Shown one piece after another: positions 7,555-16,235 of a DNA stretch of 32,547 nt; positions within the stretch are counted from its first letter, which is position 1, and every line of letters starts with the position of its first letter. Origin of the DNA: an uncultured bacterium (GTDB lineage: Bacteria; Spirochaetota; Spirochaetia; Sphaerochaetales; Sphaerochaetaceae); contig CAJMOS010000017.1 of the NCBI GenBank assembly GCA_905215015.1, forward strand, positions 1 to 32,547, given 5' to 3'. A program made the position numbers and the translations under genes. The notes beneath the pieces are model-generated. The model made no database searches and was not told the origin of the DNA. It saw only the letters and a list, made by a program, of their open reading frames with translations.

Positions 7555-7817
7555 TTACGAAGGAACAGAAGCAAGAGCTTATCGTCAAGTTTGGCGGTAA
7601 TGAGAAGAATACCGGTTCGTCCGCCGTCCAGGTTGCGTTGCTGACTGCGCGCATCAACGACCTTACCGAGCACTTCAAGAGAAACCCGAAGGATACCAAC
7701 GGCAAGAGAGGCCTGCTCACTCTGGTTGGACAGAGAAAGAGACTGCTTGGCTACATGCAGAAAACCGATCTGGAAGGGTATCGCAAGCTCGTGCAGGATC
7801 TTGGTCTCCGCAAATAA
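7551..7817 (+). CDS. rpsO: Small ribosomal subunit protein uS15
   Basis: 88 residues, the standard size. S15 binds the three-way junction of helices 20-22 in 16S rRNA and bridge B4. The sequence keeps the family frame: KFGGNEKNTGSSAVQVALLT, LTEHF, RGLLTLVGQRKRLLGY and a C-terminal GLRK. His41 and Asp48, which contact rRNA in well-studied S15 proteins, are present, but the normally near-invariant HSRRGL segment reads NGKRGL (residues 50-55). The ATG overlaps the ribF stop (ATGA). An intrinsic terminator follows, then pnp, as in many bacteria where rpsO-pnp are linked. Confidence 0.97.
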   Translation: MITKEQKQELIVKFGGNEKNTGSSAVQVALLTARINDLTEHFKRNPKDTNGKRGLLTLVGQRKRLLGYMQKTDLEGYRKLVQDLGLRK

Positions 7818-7858
7818 GCTTCCGACCGCAGATGGGAATGAGGCGATCATGAGAGAAG

Positions 7859-7894
7859 GCTCCGGCTATCACAACCAATAGCCAGGAGCTTTTT
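7859..7894 (+). terminator. Intrinsic terminator between rpsO and pnp
   Basis: GCTCCGGCTAT (7859-7869) pairs with ATAGCC (7878-7883) and GGAGC (7885-7889), with one bulged A and an 8-nt loop, followed by five T (7890-7894). It ends the rimP-to-rpsO unit, or partly attenuates transcription into pnp, for which I see no separate promoter. Confidence 0.85.
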
Positions 7895-7955
7895 ATATGA
7901 CTGCCGGAAAAGAACCAAAAGAACAAAAGAAAGAAATAGGAAACAGGAAAACAAA

Positions 7956-10067
7956 ATGAGTGTAGAGAAAGTATCGATGAAGATTGGTGGTAACGACCTC
8001 GTCCTTGAGACCGGCCGCATCGCCAAGCAAGCCAATGGTGCAGTGTTCGCCACCTATGCCGGATGCGCCGTCATCGCGACCGTCTGCTGTGGCGCCGCAC
8101 CAACCGAGCCGCTTGATTACGTTCCGCTTTCCGTGGAATACAACGAGCGCTATTATGCCGCAGGCAAGATTCCTGGCGGTTTCATGAAGAGGGAGGGCAA
8201 GCCCAAGGACAAGGAGATTCTCGTTTCCCGTCTGATCGACCGTCCTATGCGCCCGCTCTTCGACAAGGCCTTCGGCCGCGAGATCCAGGTTGTCCCGACC
8301 GTCGTCTCCGCCGACCAGAACAATACTCCGGACATCGTGGCCATCATCGCCGCCAGCGCGGCAGTGACCATCAGCGACATCCCCTTCAACGGGCCGATTG
8401 CCGCCGTGCGTGTCGCCTTGGTGGATGGCAAATACGTGATCAACCCGACGTTCAGCCAGATCGACAACAGCCAGATGGATATCGTCGTCGCCGGAACCCA
8501 TGACGGCATCACCATGGTCGAGGGTGGCGCCAAGCAGGTCAGCGAGCAGACCATGATCGACGCGATCAACACCGCAGAGCCGGTCATCCGCCAGCTGTGC
8601 GAGCTGCAGACCAAGTTGCAGGAGCTTGCCGGAAAAGCCAAGCTGCCGGTTTTCGAGGACACCACCGACAACAGCTGGCTCGAGCCGATCAGGAACGAGG
8701 CACGGCCGCTGATCAAGGAAGCGACATACACCAAGGGCAAGCAGGCCCGCTTTGCGGCCATCGAGGCTGTCAAGGCCAAGATGAAGGAAACCTACGCCGA
8801 GCTGATCGGGGACGACCCGAAGCGCCTTGAGGCTGTCGGACTGATGTGCGACGACCTGGAGAGGGACACGTTGCGCGATGGCATCCTGAACCGCGATATC
8901 CGTATCGACGGGAGAAAGCTCGATGAGATTCGCCCGATCACCTGTGAGGTCGGCGTATTGCAGAGAGCCCATGGCTCGGCCCTGTTCACCAGAGGCGAGA
9001 CCCAGAGCCTTGCCACCACCACCCTCGGCACCGCCAGTGACGAGCAGATGTTTGACGACATCGATGGAGAGAAGAGCTACAGCAACTTCATGCTGCACTA
9101 CAACTTCCCGCCGTTCTGCGTTGGTGAGACCGGAAGGCTCACCACTGGCCGCCGCGAAATCGGCCACGGGCATCTCGCCCAGCGCGCCCTTTACGCCGTC
9201 ATGCCAAGCAAGGAGAAGTTCCCGTACACCACTCGTGTCGTCAGCGACATCATGGAAAGCAACGGTTCCTCCTCCCAGGCCTCCATTTGCGGCGGCTGCC
9301 TGAGCCTGATGGACGCAGGCGTCCCCATCGAGGCGCCGGTTGCCGGCATCGCCATGGGCCTGATCACCGAGGGCGAGCACTATGAGCGCTACAAGATCCT
9401 CAGCGATATCTGCGGCGAGGAAGACCACATGGGCGACATGGACTTCAAGGTCGCGGGTACCGAGAAGGGCATCACCGCCTTCCAGATGGATATCAAGATT
9501 GCCGGTGTCACTCCGGAATTGATGCATCAGGCCCTGGAGCAGGCCCGTGTCGGCCGTCTCCACATCCTTGGCATCATGAAGCAGTGTCTGGCCGAGCCGA
9601 GGAAGGAAGTGAGCCCCTACGCGCCGAAGATCCTGACCATGAAGGTTGACGAGGAGAAGATCGGCGCCGTCATCGGTACCGGTGGAAAGACCATCAAGGC
9701 AATCGCCCAGCAGAGCGGAGCCGAGGTCAACATCGATGATGATGGAACCGTGACGATCTACGGACCCAACGGCGCCTCCGCCCAGAAGGCGAAGGAACTG
9801 GTCAACTCGATTGTCGAGGAACCCGAGGTCGGCAAGATCTATCAGGGCACGGTCAAGCGCATCATGGATTTCGGCGCCTTCATCGAGATTCTTCCTGGCA
9901 AGGAAGGCCTCTGCCATATCTCCAAGCTCTCCCACAAGAGAGTGGAGCACGTGGAGGACGTCCTGCATGTCGGCGACCAGATTCCCGTGAAGCTGATCGA
10001 GATCGACCGCCAGAACCGTCTGAACCTTTCCTACATCGACGCGCTCGATGCACAGAAGAAAAAATGA
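7956..10067 (+). CDS. pnp: Polyribonucleotide nucleotidyltransferase (PNPase)
   Basis: 703 residues. PNPase degrades RNA 3' to 5' by phosphorolysis and can add tails. Two RNase PH domains are separated by an all-alpha segment. The second contains the metal/phosphate site region (EEDHMGDMDFKVAGT, about 488-502). The KH domain (IGAVIGTGGKTIKAI) and a C-terminal S1 domain (IYQGTVKRIMDFGAFIEILPG onwards) are complete. Start ATG 7956 has AGGAAA about 5 nt upstream. The 60 nt before the start are nearly pure A/G with little C or T, an unstructured leader. The stop overlaps the dut ATG (ATGA). Sitting after rpsO and a terminator is the classic arrangement. Confidence 0.98.
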   Translation: MSVEKVSMKIGGNDLVLETGRIAKQANGAVFATYAGCAVIATVCCGAAPTEPLDYVPLSVEYNERYYAAGKIPGGFMKREGKPKDKEILVSRLIDRPMRPLFDKAFGREIQVVPTVVSADQNNTPDIVAIIAASAAVTISDIPFNGPIAAVRVALVDGKYVINPTFSQIDNSQMDIVVAGTHDGITMVEGGAKQVSEQTMIDAINTAEPVIRQLCELQTKLQELAGKAKLPVFEDTTDNSWLEPIRNEARPLIKEATYTKGKQARFAAIEAVKAKMKETYAELIGDDPKRLEAVGLMCDDLERDTLRDGILNRDIRIDGRKLDEIRPITCEVGVLQRAHGSALFTRGETQSLATTTLGTASDEQMFDDIDGEKSYSNFMLHYNFPPFCVGETGRLTTGRREIGHGHLAQRALYAVMPSKEKFPYTTRVVSDIMESNGSSSQASICGGCLSLMDAGVPIEAPVAGIAMGLITEGEHYERYKILSDICGEEDHMGDMDFKVAGTEKGITAFQMDIKIAGVTPELMHQALEQARVGRLHILGIMKQCLAEPRKEVSPYAPKILTMKVDEEKIGAVIGTGGKTIKAIAQQSGAEVNIDDDGTVTIYGPNGASAQKAKELVNSIVEEPEVGKIYQGTVKRIMDFGAFIEILPGKEGLCHISKLSHKRVEHVEDVLHVGDQIPVKLIEIDRQNRLNLSYIDALDAQKKK

Positions 10068-10498
10068 CGGTACGTTTCCAAGTCGTGCGGCAGGGAGCGA
10101 AACTCCCTGTCTACGCGACAGCCGGCAGTGCAGGCTGTGACCTTACAGCCTGCATTGACCAGAATCTGGTCCTGAAGCCGATGCAGCGGGCTCTGGTACC
10201 TACCGGGCTTGCCATGGCCCTCCCGCAGGGGGTCGAGGCGCAGGTCAGGCCTCGCAGTGGTCTTGCCATCAAGAAGGGCATCACCGTCCTGAACGCTCCA
10301 GGGACCATCGACAGCGATTATCGTGGCGAGGTCCAGGTCATCCTGGTCAACCTTGGCAGCGAGGAATTCGTCATCAAATCCGGCGACCGGATCGCGCAGA
10401 TGGTGTTCTGCCGGTACGAGCAACCCACCTTCCAGCTTTGCGAGAGTCTGGATGAGACTGAGCGTGGCGGGGGAGGATTCGGATCGACGGGGGTGTAG
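10064..10498 (+). CDS. dut: dUTP diphosphatase (dUTPase)
   Basis: 144 residues, normal for the trimeric dUTPase that hydrolyses dUTP to dUMP and PPi. All five motifs are seen: AGSAGCDL (1), PRSGLAIKKGI (2), GTIDSDYRGEVQVILVN (3), GDRIAQMVF (4) and the C-terminal arm ERGGGGFGSTG (5), which closes over the active site of a neighbouring subunit. The start overlaps the pnp stop by 4 nt, so it is probably translated by coupling. The gene is followed after 6 nt by the LptF/G permease gene. Confidence 0.97.
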   Translation: MTVRFQVVRQGAKLPVYATAGSAGCDLTACIDQNLVLKPMQRALVPTGLAMALPQGVEAQVRPRSGLAIKKGITVLNAPGTIDSDYRGEVQVILVNLGSEEFVIKSGDRIAQMVFCRYEQPTFQLCESLDETERGGGGFGSTGV

Positions 10499-10504
10499 GC
10501 AGCC

Positions 10505-11731
10505 ATGGCAAGAAGCCGCTACTCTTTGGTATCGTCCTATGTGGGGCGCTCCTATCTGGCGAATCTTGCCGTCGCCTTCATCTTTTTTTTCTTTATTTTC
10601 TTCGTGAACCAGATCCTGCTGATCGCCCAGCGCATCCTGGTGAAGAACGTCTCGCTCCTCAGCGTCCTCAAATTGGTCACCCTGGCGATTCCCCAGTTCC
10701 TGCTCTATACCTTTCCCTTCAGCAGTCTGACGGCAAGCGCCATGGTCATCGGGGATTTCTCCGCCAACAACGAGATCCTGGCGCTCCGCTCCAGCGGCAT
10801 CAGTCTCCGGCATGTGTTCCGTCCGATACTTGCCTGTTCCTTGGTGGTTTCCCTGGTCACCTTCCTGACCGTGGACGTCGTCCTGCCTGAAAGCCATCTC
10901 CGATACCGTCACCTCTACATGGACCTGATGCGGGAGCTGCCGACGCTGGAAATCACCAGTTACGGCTCCAACTCGATCGGCAACCAGGTACTGGCGAACG
11001 GGCTTGCCAGCGGCAATTCGGTCGACGACCTGGTGCTCTTCGACTCGGCTGGGCGAAAACAGGTTGTCAGCGCCCCCGGCGCGTCAATCTCCATGGTCGA
11101 CCCTCTGCGCTTCATCTATGCCCTCGATCTGGATGACGCATCCTTGCTTGCCGGCGCGCCGGGCGACGGTACGCTGAACCTCGCCAAGGCCGACCGCGCC
11201 ATCTTGTACCTGGATTTTTCCCAGCAGGTTCCTGATGCCGCCACGACGACCCCGAGCCAGCTTCCCATCAAAGAGCTGGACGACCGGATCAGCCAGCGGA
11301 GAATCTCCCTCGAACAGGAATGGGAGAAGAACGACCAGATGGCGCATAGGCTGTATGACACAGCCCGTCTGGCCGACAGTCCTGCCGCCTACAACCAGGC
11401 GCTCGACCAGATCGACGAGCTCCGTGCTCATCCTCCGATTGTCTTTTACCTGCAGTATTACCGGGCCGAGAAGCAGAAGAAACTCGCCCTCAGCATGGCC
11501 TGTTTCCTGTTGGTCTTCCTGACATTTCCGTTGGCATACCTGCATGTCAAGCACGGTCGTCTGATCGGTTTCGGCGTGGCCATGCTCAGCGCGGTGGCCT
11601 ACTGGTACATGCTCTTCTTCGTCCAGATCAACATCTACCGTACCCCGGTCAACCCATTGTTTTTGATGTGGATGCCTGACGTGGTCATGAGCCTTGCTGG
11701 ACTGGTCGTCCTGTGGAGGATGCCGAAATGA
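10505..11731 (+). CDS. lptF: LptF/LptG-family permease (first of pair)
   Basis: 408 residues of the YjgP/YjgQ family, the membrane subunits of the ABC transporter that extracts lipopolysaccharide or lipooligosaccharide from the inner membrane. N-terminal membrane helices lie at about 18-42, 55-75 and 97-120, including the coupling-helix region FSANNEILALRSSGIS typical of the family. A periplasmic beta-jellyroll-like part (about 130-320) is followed by three C-terminal helices (about 325-405). Whether it corresponds to LptF or LptG is a guess based on order and size. No lptB or other lpt gene is in the window. Start ATG 10505 has only a weak Shine-Dalgarno. The stop overlaps the next gene as ATGA. 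Confidence 0.85.
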   Translation: MARSRYSLVSSYVGRSYLANLAVAFIFFFFIFFVNQILLIAQRILVKNVSLLSVLKLVTLAIPQFLLYTFPFSSLTASAMVIGDFSANNEILALRSSGISLRHVFRPILACSLVVSLVTFLTVDVVLPESHLRYRHLYMDLMRELPTLEITSYGSNSIGNQVLANGLASGNSVDDLVLFDSAGRKQVVSAPGASISMVDPLRFIYALDLDDASLLAGAPGDGTLNLAKADRAILYLDFSQQVPDAATTTPSQLPIKELDDRISQRRISLEQEWEKNDQMAHRLYDTARLADSPAAYNQALDQIDELRAHPPIVFYLQYYRAEKQKKLALSMACFLLVFLTFPLAYLHVKHGRLIGFGVAMLSAVAYWYMLFFVQINIYRTPVNPLFLMWMPDVVMSLAGLVVLWRMPK

Positions 11732-12819
11732 GGAAGGTGGACCAGTATATCCTCGGCACGCTTGTGAAGACGGCGGCAGGCACCACGGCGCTGTGCACGC
11801 TGATGCTGGTGTCGGTACAGATGTTCCAGCACCTGGACGCCTTCCTGCGCAACCAGACTCCCCTGAAGGACCTGCTTCGGCTGGCGGTGCTCTACATTCC
11901 TTCGTCTGTGGTCTTTGTGTTCGCTCCGGCGTTGCTTTTCGCGGCCGCCTATACCTTCAGCCAGCTTTCCGCGAACAATGAGCTGATCTGCCTGTACAAT
12001 GCCACGTTCAGCCAGCGCCGGCTGGTCTTTCCGGTCCTGCTGGTTGGCGTCCTTTGCTGTTTCCTGCAGTTTGCTGTCCAGGAGTGGTGGGATATCCCGG
12101 CCCAGCATCTTCTCAGCCAAGTGCAGACGGAAATCTTCGGGGTCACCAGCACCAAGGACAAAAGGGAAATCACGCTGGGCGATTGGGAGCAGGGCTATGT
12201 CTTCCATGCCGCCCGCTACTTTGACGAGGGCAGAAGGGCAGACCGGGTCGCCGTGGTGATTCTGGATGAGCGTCATCAGCTTCAGGGAAGGGTGGATGCA
12301 CGTAGCGCCACCTTCCAGGATGACGGAAGCTGGTTGCTTCGGGATGTCGATTGCATCTGGGTCGATATACAGACCATGGCCGTGGAGCGTGAGCATCACG
12401 CCACCTATATCCTCGACCGGCTCACCTTGGAACCCCAGTTGCTCAAGGACAACAGCACCGACATCAAGACCATGTCCATCCCGGTCGCCAGGAAGTTTCT
12501 TGAACGCATGCGGACGCTCGACCACGCCCAATGGCGGAACTACGCGGTGGATTTCAGCCAACGGATGCTGGGGTGCCTGGCGCCGCTGGTCATGCTGTTC
12601 ATCGCCTGCACGATGAACTACCGGTACAAAAAAAACGTGCTGCTTTTCACCATCATCCTCTCCCTCTGCCTCGCGGTTGTCTACTATGTGGTGCAGATGA
12701 TGACGTTGATCCTCGCCAGACAAGGAGTGGTGGGTCCTGCGGCGGGCATGCTGCTGCCGATGGTGGTCACCCCGCTTTTCGTCTTGGCCTCCCAGTCGTT
12801 GCTGCGGCGTTTCCTCTGA
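11728..12819 (+). CDS. lptG: LptF/LptG-family permease (second of pair)
   Basis: 363 residues of the same family as the preceding gene, with the segment FSQLSANNELICLYNATFSQRR after the second helix, split here over about 75-98. Three N-terminal helices (about 12-110), a periplasmic domain (about 125-270) and three C-terminal helices (about 280-360) are visible. The adjacent pair would form the LptF-LptG heterodimer that moves lipid-anchored glycans to the periplasmic bridge. ATG 11728 is fixed by GGAGG at 11715-11719 and overlaps the previous stop. The LptG label rests on being the partner; the two names could be exchanged. After the stop there are 79 nt before tgt with no terminator. Confidence 0.83.
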   Translation: MRKVDQYILGTLVKTAAGTTALCTLMLVSVQMFQHLDAFLRNQTPLKDLLRLAVLYIPSSVVFVFAPALLFAAAYTFSQLSANNELICLYNATFSQRRLVFPVLLVGVLCCFLQFAVQEWWDIPAQHLLSQVQTEIFGVTSTKDKREITLGDWEQGYVFHAARYFDEGRRADRVAVVILDERHQLQGRVDARSATFQDDGSWLLRDVDCIWVDIQTMAVEREHHATYILDRLTLEPQLLKDNSTDIKTMSIPVARKFLERMRTLDHAQWRNYAVDFSQRMLGCLAPLVMLFIACTMNYRYKKNVLLFTIILSLCLAVVYYVVQMMTLILARQGVVGPAAGMLLPMVVTPLFVLASQSLLRRFL

Positions 12820-12870
12820 GAAAGAAGCTATCCGAACAGCCTGCTTTATGGTACTGTTGAATCCAGTCTT

Positions 12871-12885
12871 GGGGCCTTTTGCCCC
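12871..12885 (+). other. Small G/C hairpin before tgt
   Basis: GGGGC (12871-12875) and GCCCC (12881-12885) enclose a CTTTT loop. There is no T-run after it, so it is not a usual terminator; it stands about 13 nt before the tgt start and could affect initiation or mRNA stability. The 12820-12898 gap holds nothing else that I recognise. Confidence 0.4.
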
Positions 12886-12898
12886 GTAAGGAAGGCAC

Positions 12899-14035
12899 AT
12901 GCAAGGCATTTACACGAAACTCCATCAGGACGGCTCATGCGCCGCCCGCACCGGCGTCCTGCATCTCCCCCATGGCGATGTGGAGACACCGGTCTTCATG
13001 CCGGTCGGCACCAACGGCACCGTCAAGGGAATCTATCACGACACCCTGCGCAAGATCGGCTTCAACCTGATTCTTGGCAACACCTATCACCTGTACCTGA
13101 GACCCGGTACCGAAATCCTGAAGAAGTACGGGGGACTCCACAAGTTCTGTGGCTGGGACCGCAACATCCTGACCGACTCGGGAGGGTTCCAGGTATTCTC
13201 CCTCAGCGGCCTGAGGAAGATCAGCGAGAACGGGGTCAGGTTCCAAAGCCATATTGACGGTTCCTGGCATGAGTTCACTCCCGAAAAGGTGGTGGACATC
13301 CAGAGCGTGATCGGCAGCGATATCGCCATGTGTCTGGACATCTGCACCAAACCCGACATCCCCTACAGGGACGCGGTCCACGCGATGCGGGTGACCCACG
13401 CATGGGCCGCCCGCTGCCTGGCCCGGAAGGAACAGCTTGGCGGGCAGTTCCCCGGCAACCTTTTCGGCATCTGCCAGGGCAACTTCTACAAGGACCTGCG
13501 GAAGGAGAGCGCCGAGGTGGTCAGCGGCATGGACTTTCCCGGCATCGCCATCGGCGGTCTTTCCGTCGGCGAGACTCCGGAGACCTTCCGGGAGATGCTG
13601 GCATATACCACCCAGTACGTCACGCCGGACAAGCCCCGGTACGTCATGGGGATCGGATCGCCGGATTTCATCCTCGACGCGGTAGAGAACGGCATCGACA
13701 TGTTCGACTGCGTCCTGCAGACCCGTATGGCACGCAATGGAGCGGTTTTCACCGATGACGGTGTCATCACCCTGAAGAAAGCCAAGTGGGCCGATGTCCA
13801 GGAACCGATCGATCCCGAGTGCGACTGCACCTGCTGCAAAGAGTACACCCTCGGCTATATGCATCACCTGATCAAGTGCAACGAGATGCTCGGCGGCATG
13901 CTTGCCACGGAGCACAACCTTGCCTACTTCAAGCGCCTGATGCGGCGGGTCCGGCAGGCGATCAGGGAAGACCGTTTCGCCCAGTTCAAGAAAGACTACC
14001 TGGACCGCTTTTACGCAAACGGCGGAAAGCGCTGA
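12899..14035 (+). CDS. tgt: tRNA-guanine transglycosylase (queuine synthesis)
   Basis: 378 residues. Bacterial Tgt replaces G34 in GUN anticodons by preQ1. Present are LTDSGGFQVFSLS with the conserved Asp93, FGICQG (189-194), GGLSVGE, the DMFDCVLQTR segment with the nucleophile region (267-276), and the zinc site Cys308, Cys310, Cys313 and His339 in the expected spacing. In the substrate-recognition segment the usual DEC-type triplet reads DIC (147-149), a small deviation. Start ATG 12899 follows AAGGAAGG. No other queuosine genes are in the window. It could be read through from lptG or start from a promoter that I cannot identify. Confidence 0.97.
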   Translation: MQGIYTKLHQDGSCAARTGVLHLPHGDVETPVFMPVGTNGTVKGIYHDTLRKIGFNLILGNTYHLYLRPGTEILKKYGGLHKFCGWDRNILTDSGGFQVFSLSGLRKISENGVRFQSHIDGSWHEFTPEKVVDIQSVIGSDIAMCLDICTKPDIPYRDAVHAMRVTHAWAARCLARKEQLGGQFPGNLFGICQGNFYKDLRKESAEVVSGMDFPGIAIGGLSVGETPETFREMLAYTTQYVTPDKPRYVMGIGSPDFILDAVENGIDMFDCVLQTRMARNGAVFTDDGVITLKKAKWADVQEPIDPECDCTCCKEYTLGYMHHLIKCNEMLGGMLATEHNLAYFKRLMRRVRQAIREDRFAQFKKDYLDRFYANGGKR

Positions 14036-14053
14036 TCCGGAACAGGGGTTGCG

Positions 14054-15589
14054 ATGGCGGCAAAGACGGAGAAACACAGCCTGGTGGTGATGCTCTGCAC
14101 GATGGCGAGCAGGTTGCTGGGAATTGTCAAGGCACGGGTGATCGCGACAGCCTTTGGTTCCGGCGCGGTGGGTGACGTAGTCAACTTCACCTACAACATC
14201 CCCAACAACTTCCGCAAGCTTTTCGCCGAGGGGGCGATGAGTTCCTCCTTCATCCCCGAGTTCTCCAAGGAAATCGGGGAGGGAAGGAGGGATGACGCTT
14301 CCACGCTGATGGACTTGCTCTTCACCTGGCAATTGGTCCTGTTCCTGGTCCTCGACCTGCTTTCCCTCCGCTTTGGAGGCTTGCTCATCTCGTTCTTCTC
14401 CGATTTTTCCAGCGAGCAGGTGGCGCTTGGGGCGCGCCTGCTGCCCTTTTTCATGGTGTTCCTCACCGCGATCAGCCTCGGGACCATTTTCAGCGGGATG
14501 CTGCAGGTCCACGGACAGTTCTTCGCCTCCAGTTTCGCTCCTCTGATTTTTTCAGCCACCACGATTGCCGGCATTTTGTTGTTCCACGGAAAACTCGGTC
14601 CTATGAGCATGGCTTACAGCGTCATGTTGGGTGGAATCCTCCAGATGGGCTTCTGGTACCTTTGGTTGAGACATCTCGGCTACCGGCTCCGCCTGAGGCT
14701 CCGTTTCCACGGAGACGCCTTTCCCACGGTGATCCGGCATTGGCTTGCGGTGCTTTGCTCGTCGTTGCTGCAGGTGGCCGGACAACAAGTCTCCTATACG
14801 CTTGCAAGCCATCTGGAACAGGGAAGTGTGACCGCGTTCAGCAACGCCACCATTTTCTGGCAGACTCCCTATGGTATTTTCTTCACCGCAATCAGCACGG
14901 TCTATTTCCCGCTGATGAGCCAATCCTATGCCCGCCATGACCAGCAGCTTCTGGCCAGGCAGGTGGGAACTGGGCTGGAATACCTCGCCACGTTGCTCGT
15001 CCCCTCGACCATCCTGCTGTATTGCTTCAGCGACAGCGCGGTCAGTTCGGTGCTGCAGAGCGGGGCATTCACCCTTCAGGCGTCGTTGCAGACAGCCTTT
15101 GTCGTCAGGGTGTTTTCTCTGGGAATGGTGGCGGTCGCCTGGTATGGATTCCTCCAGCGCTTCTGCTACAGCACAGGCCGCTACCGCGCCGCGCTGGCGC
15201 TTTCCGTGCTCCAGACGGTGCTGGATATCGCCATTTCCGTCTGCGGCATCCGCTTCGGGCTAGGCATTCTGGCCCTGCCCTTGGCGAACGGCCTTTCCTT
15301 CCTCTGCTCGCTTCTCGCCGTGCTTTGGGTGATGCGGGACATCTACCAGATCCATCATGACCTTCGGCTCTGGAAGGCATTGGCAAAGGTGGTCGCGGCC
15401 AATATTCCCGTATTGGCCTATTGTCTCTTCTTCAGGAACCTGCATCTGACCTACTGGCAAGACGGCTCTTCCCTGAGGAGCTTCCTGACCACCTGCCTGT
15501 ACGGAATGGCCGGCGTGGCGGTGGTGCTTGCCAGCTATATCCTCTTCCGGATTCCGTTCATGGCGAGTTTCCGGAGAAGGAAATCTTGA
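14054..15589 (+). CDS. murJ: Lipid II flippase MurJ (MviN family)
   Basis: 511 residues with about 14 hydrophobic segments over the whole length, typical of the MOP-superfamily flippase that moves lipid II across the inner membrane for peptidoglycan assembly. The N-terminal signature is clear: MASRLLGIVKARVIATAFG, then FTYNIPNNFRKLFAEGAM and SSSFIPEFSKE. Start ATG 14054 has CAGGGG just upstream and lies 18 nt after the tgt stop. The short gap suggests cotranscription with tgt. Some spirochaetes related to Sphaerochaeta have an altered cell wall, so the presence of murJ says only that the lipid II step is retained, if the assignment to that group is right. Confidence 0.93.
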   Translation: MAAKTEKHSLVVMLCTMASRLLGIVKARVIATAFGSGAVGDVVNFTYNIPNNFRKLFAEGAMSSSFIPEFSKEIGEGRRDDASTLMDLLFTWQLVLFLVLDLLSLRFGGLLISFFSDFSSEQVALGARLLPFFMVFLTAISLGTIFSGMLQVHGQFFASSFAPLIFSATTIAGILLFHGKLGPMSMAYSVMLGGILQMGFWYLWLRHLGYRLRLRLRFHGDAFPTVIRHWLAVLCSSLLQVAGQQVSYTLASHLEQGSVTAFSNATIFWQTPYGIFFTAISTVYFPLMSQSYARHDQQLLARQVGTGLEYLATLLVPSTILLYCFSDSAVSSVLQSGAFTLQASLQTAFVVRVFSLGMVAVAWYGFLQRFCYSTGRYRAALALSVLQTVLDIAISVCGIRFGLGILALPLANGLSFLCSLLAVLWVMRDIYQIHHDLRLWKALAKVVAANIPVLAYCLFFRNLHLTYWQDGSSLRSFLTTCLYGMAGVAVVLASYILFRIPFMASFRRRKS

Positions 15590-15605
15590 GTATCATAGGT
15601 GGCAT

Positions 15606-16235
15606 ATGAGCAAACCAACAGTCACCACCTGGCTGAACCAGCTGGTCAATGACGGAATACCCCAAGCGGTGAAGCTGCTTGTCCTCCGGATTTCCCGGGA
15701 AGGGGAACAGTGGCTTGTCGAGGCGGACGGCTACACACAGGTCACGAAGGAGCAGAAACAGGGCGAAGGGGAACCAATCCTGCTCAGCGGGGAATACCCG
15801 CTTGCACTGGATGAAAAGAATACCGCCCAGATGGAGGCGGTCGCGGTCGGACGCAAGGTCGCCGAGTACCTGCAGGTGGGTGCCTGCAGGGACCGGCTTC
15901 TTGCTTTGGAGTATGTCACCATCCTGGATGCGGACGGCAAGAGCCATCTGCTCTACGAGAAGGAGCAGCACAAGATCCACGATCCCGCCTCCAGCGAGCG
16001 GCGCATGACCTTTTTGCTGGTTCTCGGCTTCCTTGCCGTCCTGCTGCCCAGTTTCGAGCCGTCCATGGGGATCTTCGGCATGCTGATGGGTGCCTACGGC
16101 ATCTGGCTGACCCATGGAATCTACAAGAGGCACCGCAAGGCGAGGGCCGCCTTCGTCCTGGATATCCTCGGCATGGTCATCGGTCTCTGGACGATGGTGC
16201 TGATGCTGCTCGCAAGCAGGGGAGGTGCGGCATGA
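15606..16235 (+). CDS. Uncharacterised membrane protein with C-terminal DUF4190-like membrane domain
   Basis: 209 residues. Residues 1-130 are soluble and mixed alpha/beta, with no motif that I recognise. After about 132 come three hydrophobic segments (about 134-150, 153-170 and 183-203) with a short basic loop (KRHRKARAAF) between the second and third. This layout, with the small-residue A.A...LG.. third helix, resembles DUF4190-type domains. The same pattern makes up nearly all of the next gene, so the two are probably paralogues in the membrane part. Start ATG 15606 has a short-spaced AGGTGG; a TTG at 15585 in the same frame is possible. The stop overlaps the next ATG (ATGA). Function unknown. 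Confidence 0.75.
   Translation: MSKPTVTTWLNQLVNDGIPQAVKLLVLRISREGEQWLVEADGYTQVTKEQKQGEGEPILLSGEYPLALDEKNTAQMEAVAVGRKVAEYLQVGACRDRLLALEYVTILDADGKSHLLYEKEQHKIHDPASSERRMTFLLVLGFLAVLLPSFEPSMGIFGMLMGAYGIWLTHGIYKRHRKARAAFVLDILGMVIGLWTMVLMLLASRGGAA

Noticed and set aside
7893..9968. Long open frame antisense to pnp
   Set aside because: Same composition effect; no Shine-Dalgarno, no family resemblance, and pnp is certain.
12871..12885. Hairpin before tgt as a terminator or preQ1 riboswitch
   Set aside because: No T-run follows, and the short hairpin lacks the preQ1-I loop and A-rich tail features.
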